Source: Betaproteobacteria bacterium
Lineage (GTDB): Bacteria > Pseudomonadota > Gammaproteobacteria > Burkholderiales > Rhodocyclaceae
DNA length: 64,000 bases
Direction of reading: 5' to 3'
NCBI GenBank assembly: GCA_016709965.1
Contig: JADJLT010000006.1
Coordinates: 1-64,000 of the forward strand
Each line of letters opens with the position of its first letter. Position 1 is the stretch's first letter. The position numbers were made by a program, and so were the translations under genes. Positions 60,256 to 64,000 of this stretch are shown in pieces. A model generated the notes under the pieces. It was not told the DNA's origin. It ran no database searches and saw only the letters and a program-made list of their open reading frames with translations.

Positions 60256-60278
60256 CCCCATCGGGTGACCCGATGGGG
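60256..60278 (-). promoter_or_regulatory. Strong GC hairpin upstream of the barrel gene
   Basis: 10-bp perfect arms CCCCATCGGG / CCCGATGGGG surround a 3-nt loop, 90 bp upstream of the barrel start. On the minus strand a T-rich stretch (ATTTCTTTT) follows, so it could be a terminator or attenuator in that direction. The surrounding 371-bp gap (60166-60536) contains no other clear gene or promoter. Confidence 0.45.
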
Positions 60279-60536
60279 AAAAGCCCTTTGGAGGAGGGAA
60301 TCAATGAAGCAAGTGAGTGATGATATATGAGCATGCTGTCACTATCCTGACGGCATTCAGCGCGTTGATTGGTGCCGAAGACACAAGGCCAAGACAGGTG
60401 TTCCGCATTGCGCTTGGGCTGCAGTGGCGGGCGTGAACTCAGTACCCAAAAATTATGGAAAAATATTGGCCAGCCCTCATTCAAGCGGCTCGCTATAGGC
60501 TTGGTCGCACGTAACCTCAACACAGGAGTCGTTTGC

Positions 60537-61694
60537 ATGTTTCAAGCTTCTATCTCATCGACGCGGCGCGCTGCTGCGCGCCGGTCAAGCCGCCGTGCAC
60601 TCTTGATAGTTGCGGTAGTGCAGGGCGCAGCCCTGTCGTTTCCGGCGCAGGCCGGGTTGTTCGATGCGATAAGCGACCTGAGCAAAGCCGTCAGCGAGGG
60701 CAGGGCCAAAGCCGATGCGAAGCAGGATGCTGCATTCGAAGAAGACACCAGCAACAAGTTTCCGCCGTATCAGTTCGCAGCCCCCGCTGCCAGCCAGTCC
60801 GTCCGGTATGTGGAGGCGGTGCGGGGCAGCAATTTCAAGAACATCAAGAAAATTGGTATCGTCAATTTCAGTGTTGAATTCGCTTTATTCAAGGAAGTCA
60901 CCGCCATGGGGGGGAGCCAGTACCACGGCACAGCACGCGATGCCACCAAGTCGATGAAAATCCCCCAGCCCGATGTGGCGCGCCTGCAGCAGGTGGTCGA
61001 CAAACTCTACACCCAAACTGCGGAGGATTTCGCCGCGATGGGGATCGAAGTGGTGCCTTTTGAGCGCCTCAAGGCCACCAAGAATTATGGCGAGTTGGCG
61101 CCTGCCCAGCATGCCTCCCCTTGGCTAACAGACACCAGTGATTCCCAGTCCGTGTTCATTGCGCCAACCGGCATGCCGCTGTACATGGATAATCCTGATC
61201 GGGCTGATTTTTTGAAGGGGCTGGGCTTTACCTTTGGCACCAACACCCGCATGAAGGAGGTCATGATGACGTATGACCTCAATCAGGAGGTGCATCTGGT
61301 GTCGGTCAACATGGTGGTGGATTTTGCCGCGCTCAAAACGTCAGGCCGCAGTTTCCTGTCGGTGGCGTCTACCCGCGGGGCCAATCTGCACCATCTGCAC
61401 GCCAATGACACCTCGTACCGTTTCGTCAGTACCACCCAGCCCGAGCTCATGGTCATCAAGCTCAAACAGCCTTTGGTGTCTGATGTGCGATTGGTGGCAG
61501 AAACGGCCACCGTCAAAGGCCAGACCAGTACCCAAACCTTCAACACTACCGGCATGGCGGTTCAAACCACTCAAACCGATACCAGTGTCCGTGGCGTAGA
61601 CCAGTTTGACATGGAGACCTATTACCGTCGCAGCGGGGACATGCTGGATGCTTCCCGCCAAATGTTTGCCGCCGAGCTGCGCAAGCTCCAATAA
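60537..61694 (+). CDS. Exported hypothetical protein
   Basis: This is a 385-residue protein of unknown function. The start at 60537 (MFQASISSTRRAAARRSSRR) follows CAGGAG and gives a long Arg-rich signal peptide cleaved after FPAQA. The mature N-terminus (GLFDAISDLSKAVSEGRAKA) is amphipathic. The middle (KKIGIVNFSVEFAL, AEDFAAMGIEVVPFERLKA) resembles lipoproteins of the CsgG/FlgT type in style only. The C-terminal part ends in VDQFDMETYYRRSGDMLDA. No cysteine occurs in the mature protein. It appears to be a single-gene unit. Confidence 0.7.
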   Translation: MFQASISSTRRAAARRSSRRALLIVAVVQGAALSFPAQAGLFDAISDLSKAVSEGRAKADAKQDAAFEEDTSNKFPPYQFAAPAASQSVRYVEAVRGSNFKNIKKIGIVNFSVEFALFKEVTAMGGSQYHGTARDATKSMKIPQPDVARLQQVVDKLYTQTAEDFAAMGIEVVPFERLKATKNYGELAPAQHASPWLTDTSDSQSVFIAPTGMPLYMDNPDRADFLKGLGFTFGTNTRMKEVMMTYDLNQEVHLVSVNMVVDFAALKTSGRSFLSVASTRGANLHHLHANDTSYRFVSTTQPELMVIKLKQPLVSDVRLVAETATVKGQTSTQTFNTTGMAVQTTQTDTSVRGVDQFDMETYYRRSGDMLDASRQMFAAELRKLQ

Positions 61695-61770
61695 ATGCGC
61701 CATCGGTCGCCTAAGGCAACCACCACGTGCGGCTAGTATGGACGACGGTTCAAGGCAAAAAAACGCCTTG

Positions 61771-61811
61771 CCGCGGTCAACCGGAAAAATTGCCCGATTT
61801 TGAAATTTCGT
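61771..61811 (-). repeat. Dispersed ~40-bp element, copy E12
   Basis: On the minus strand this reads CGAAATTTCAAAATCGGGC, AA, then TTTTTCCGGTTGACCG and CGGCA. It lies 76 bp after the exported hypothetical gene and before the convergent pirin gene. Confidence 0.75.
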
Positions 61812-61898
61812 TATTGACGCCTTTCAGCGCTCCAGTGCAGTCAGCTTGCGCGCCCATATCGTCCATCCAGAGCGGGCAGCGAGAAGCGGTCTTGACCG

Positions 61899-62780
61899 TT
61901 ATTCGCCGCGCCAAGGTAATGGCGGGGCCGCCAAGCGCGGGCCGGGGCGGTCGCCGACCTCGCCAAAGCGGGGATCGCCGCTTTCCCACTGGCTTTGCGC
62001 TTCTGCAATGGTCGCCTTGCTAAAGCTGACGAAATTCCACCACATCAGCACCGGCTGTTCGAACGGTAGTCCGCCGAGCAGCAGCACTTTAGTGCCCGCA
62101 GCCAGTTGCATGTTCAGGCTGCTCCGGTCGCGGCCGAGGTAGGCGAACTGGTCGATCTGGAAGCGTTCGCCATCGATGCCGACCTCCCCTTCCAGCGGTA
62201 GCAGTCCGTATTCGAATGCGGGGTCGAGCGCCAGCGTGACCTCGCTTGCGGTGTCGCTGCGAATGTCCAGGCCCATGAGTGGCGAATACAAGCGGGCGGG
62301 GGCGGTGTGTTCGCCGTAGCTGCCAGCCAGTAGCGTGCAGTAGGCGCCATTGATCTGCCATTGCGGCAGATCGGGATAGTGCGCGAAATCCGGGGCGCAT
62401 TCCTGCTCGTCCGGCGGGAGAGCGATCCATAGTTGCGCCGCATGCAGCCGTTGTCCATCGGCGAGCGAGTCTTCGGTATGAACGATGCCTCGCCCGGCAG
62501 TCATCAGGTTGACCTGGCCGGGGCGGATGATCTGTTCGTTGCCCAGGCTGTCGCGATGCAGTACTTCACCATCGATCAGCCAGGTAAAGGTTTGCAGGCC
62601 AATGTGCGGATGGGCGCCGACATGCATGCCCTTGCCCGGGGCGAAGCTGATCGGGCCGGCGTGGTCGAGAAAACACCAGGCGCCAATCATGCGCTGCTGG
62701 CGGGTGGGCAGCGTTCGGCGAACCAGCATGCCTTCGCCAAGGTCGGCGCTACGCGCCTCGGTGCGGACGATGGGGCTCAT
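61899..62780 (-). CDS. Pirin family protein
   Basis: This 293-residue bicupin has the N-terminal metal site HPHIGLQTFTWLIDG with a later His in HRDSLG, and the pirin signature TAGRGIVHTE. Bacterial pirins include quercetin dioxygenases and metabolic regulators; no specific substrate is indicated. The ATG at 62780 (MSPIVRTEARSADLGEGM) is chosen over an in-frame extension. The C-terminal end FGEVGDRPGPRLAAPPLPW is typical of the family. Confidence 0.93.
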   Translation of the reverse strand: MSPIVRTEARSADLGEGMLVRRTLPTRQQRMIGAWCFLDHAGPISFAPGKGMHVGAHPHIGLQTFTWLIDGEVLHRDSLGNEQIIRPGQVNLMTAGRGIVHTEDSLADGQRLHAAQLWIALPPDEQECAPDFAHYPDLPQWQINGAYCTLLAGSYGEHTAPARLYSPLMGLDIRSDTASEVTLALDPAFEYGLLPLEGEVGIDGERFQIDQFAYLGRDRSSLNMQLAAGTKVLLLGGLPFEQPVLMWWNFVSFSKATIAEAQSQWESGDPRFGEVGDRPGPRLAAPPLPWRGE

Positions 62781-62889
62781 GGCTTGCCTCCTCTGGTATT
62801 TCGTGTAGTCAACGTGGTGGGGTTGCAAAACTGGTGGGCGTGAAGTCGAGGCATCGGGCTGGCGTCAGTCATTCGCAATGTGTTGATGC

Positions 62890-64000
62890 CTAACATTTGG
62901 GCCCTTCATTGATCAGGGCGAGACAGCTCTGGTTGCGCCCGGCATTCTTGGCCTCGTAGAGCGCCTGGTCGGCGCGGCTCAGCAAGGCGTCAATGTTGCG
63001 GTCGCCTGGCGATAGTTCAGCGACACCAATTGAGGCGGTGATATGGATGCGCTCACCGTTCGGACCGCTGACCTCGATATGGCTGATTTCTTCACGCAGA
63101 CGTTCGGCCGCTTCAAGGGCTTCTTCTGCCGACAGGTGCAGGAAGAGAATGGCGAATTCCTCTCCGCCATAGCGACCGATCAGATCAGAGTCGCGTAATA
63201 CCTCCAGGCATTTGGTGGCCATGAGCTGCAGGAGTTGATCGCCGGTTTCATGGCCGTAGTTGTCATTGACTGCTTTGAAGTGATCGAGGTCGAGCATCGC
63301 CACGGAAAATGGATGGTTGTAGCGTCGGGCGCGCGCCAGCTCAAGCGCCGCTTGCGCGATGAAATAGCGCCGGTTGGCCAGCCCGGTCAGGTAGTCGCGA
63401 TGCGCTTCTTCTTCAAGCTGCCTCGCCAGCGCTTTTTGCTCGGTGATGTCCTGAATGACGCCAATGAAGTGACTGACTTTATTGTCGGAACCGAGAACCG
63501 GCGCGATGGACTCCATCTGGACGAATTCGCTGCGATCCTTGCGCAGGTTGATGAGCTCACCATGCCACGCTTGGCCCTGTTTGAGGGCTGACCACATCTC
63601 TCTATAGGTCTCCGGGGGCGTTTTGCCAGAGGCAAGCAAGCGTGGATTCCTGCCAATGACCTCCGCCGCCGAATAGCCGGTCAGGCGACTGAAGGAGGGG
63701 TTCACCTGGATGATGTTGGCCTGGGCATCGGTAATCAAGATGCCTTCCTGCGCATTGTCAAAGACGCTGGCTGCTAGGCGAAGTTCTTCTTCATGCTTGT
63801 GCAGGGCTGCCTGCAACTGGTTGTAGCCGGCGATCAGCGCGCCGATTTCGTCATTTCGTTCGCTGGGCAAGGGGGCGAGTTTCGCAGTATCCCGGCTCAT
63901 GGCTCGCAAGCGGGCAGTTGCCTGGCGCAATGGGCGAACGACGCTGTTGGCCAAAAACGCCGCGACGATGGCGAGAATGCAGCCGATGACGGCCAACAGG
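62890..64000 (-). CDS. HAMP-PAS-GGDEF diguanylate cyclase (N-terminus outside window)
   Basis: The frame continues past the window edge; the visible 369 residues begin inside a transmembrane helix (AVIGCILAIVAAFLANSVV). Then follow a HAMP linker (RPLRQATARLRAMSRD), a PAS domain (about 70-190, GILITDAQANIIQVNPSFSR) and a GGDEF domain with the intact active site RYGGEEF and DLDHFKAVND. An RxxD inhibitory site is not obvious. It is a membrane-bound c-di-GMP synthase. With the EAL protein at the left end it could control production of the adhesin, but nothing in the sequence proves it. Confidence 0.9.
   Translation of the reverse strand, partial: LLAVIGCILAIVAAFLANSVVRPLRQATARLRAMSRDTAKLAPLPSERNDEIGALIAGYNQLQAALHKHEEELRLAASVFDNAQEGILITDAQANIIQVNPSFSRLTGYSAAEVIGRNPRLLASGKTPPETYREMWSALKQGQAWHGELINLRKDRSEFVQMESIAPVLGSDNKVSHFIGVIQDITEQKALARQLEEEAHRDYLTGLANRRYFIAQAALELARARRYNHPFSVAMLDLDHFKAVNDNYGHETGDQLLQLMATKCLEVLRDSDLIGRYGGEEFAILFLHLSAEEALEAAERLREEISHIEVSGPNGERIHITASIGVAELSPGDRNIDALLSRADQALYEAKNAGRNQSCLALINEGPKC

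Overview
The window looks like a chromosomal segment of a betaproteobacterium of the order Rhodocyclales, Dechloromonas/Azonexus-like. This is inferred from gene order, GC-rich codon use, PEP-CTERM proteins and a Neisseria-type II-C CRISPR locus; no database search was possible. It is mostly ordinary, densely coded chromosome with three regions of special interest. No rRNA or tRNA gene was recognised.

Layout. 0-6 kb holds an EAL-CBS-GGDEF signalling protein, a patatin-like lipase, a DUF4239-like membrane protein, a phasin-like protein, rpiA and a basic hypothetical protein. 6.4-13.0 kb is a complete phosphate operon, pstSCAB-phoU-phoB-phoR, behind a recognisable Pho box. 13.0-19.6 kb holds bacteriohemerythrin and a complete type II-C CRISPR-Cas locus: an 18-repeat array read rightwards, cas2, cas1 and cas9 read leftwards, and a tracrRNA gene divergent from cas9 with its own promoter and terminator. 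19.7-25.6 kb holds purT, a GT39 transferase, a PAP2 phosphatase, a gene remnant, a Tat-exported protein and a PEP-CTERM metalloprotease. 25.8-30.8 kb holds a PlcP-like phosphoesterase plus GT4 pair, two small genes, an outer-membrane protein, and a dgkA plus GT4 pair. Pho-box-like direct repeats precede these transcription units, so I read this stretch as a phosphate-starvation membrane-lipid remodelling regulon lying next to its own pst/phoBR control genes. 31-49 kb holds gloA and then a giant type-1-secreted adhesin built from SdrD/Cna-B domains, including five 333-residue units that are almost identical in DNA. Around it are a PEP-CTERM protein, a TPR protein and a TolC/HlyD/ABC type I secretion operon. 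49-54 kb is the operon glyQ-glyS-gmhB-plsC-ygjP. 54-64 kb holds msrA, a lytic transglycosylase, an alpha/beta hydrolase, an MBL hydrolase, a beta-propeller plus MoaD-like pair, secreted proteins of unknown function, pirin and a truncated diguanylate cyclase.

The most unexpected signal is a dispersed element of about 40 bp. It is an AT-rich block followed by TTTTTCCGGTTGACCG and YRGCA. It recurs in at least eleven places outside or at the edges of genes, and its core also lies in frame inside cas9 (twice), the TolC-like gene and a PEP-CTERM gene. I do not recognise it as a described family.

Other points of note: the TPR protein and the TolC-like protein, encoded tail to tail, share the same C-terminal NTF2-like domain; the giant adhesin carries two single-base deletions in its third unit; and three early CRISPR repeats match the tracrRNA anti-repeat better than the consensus repeat does.
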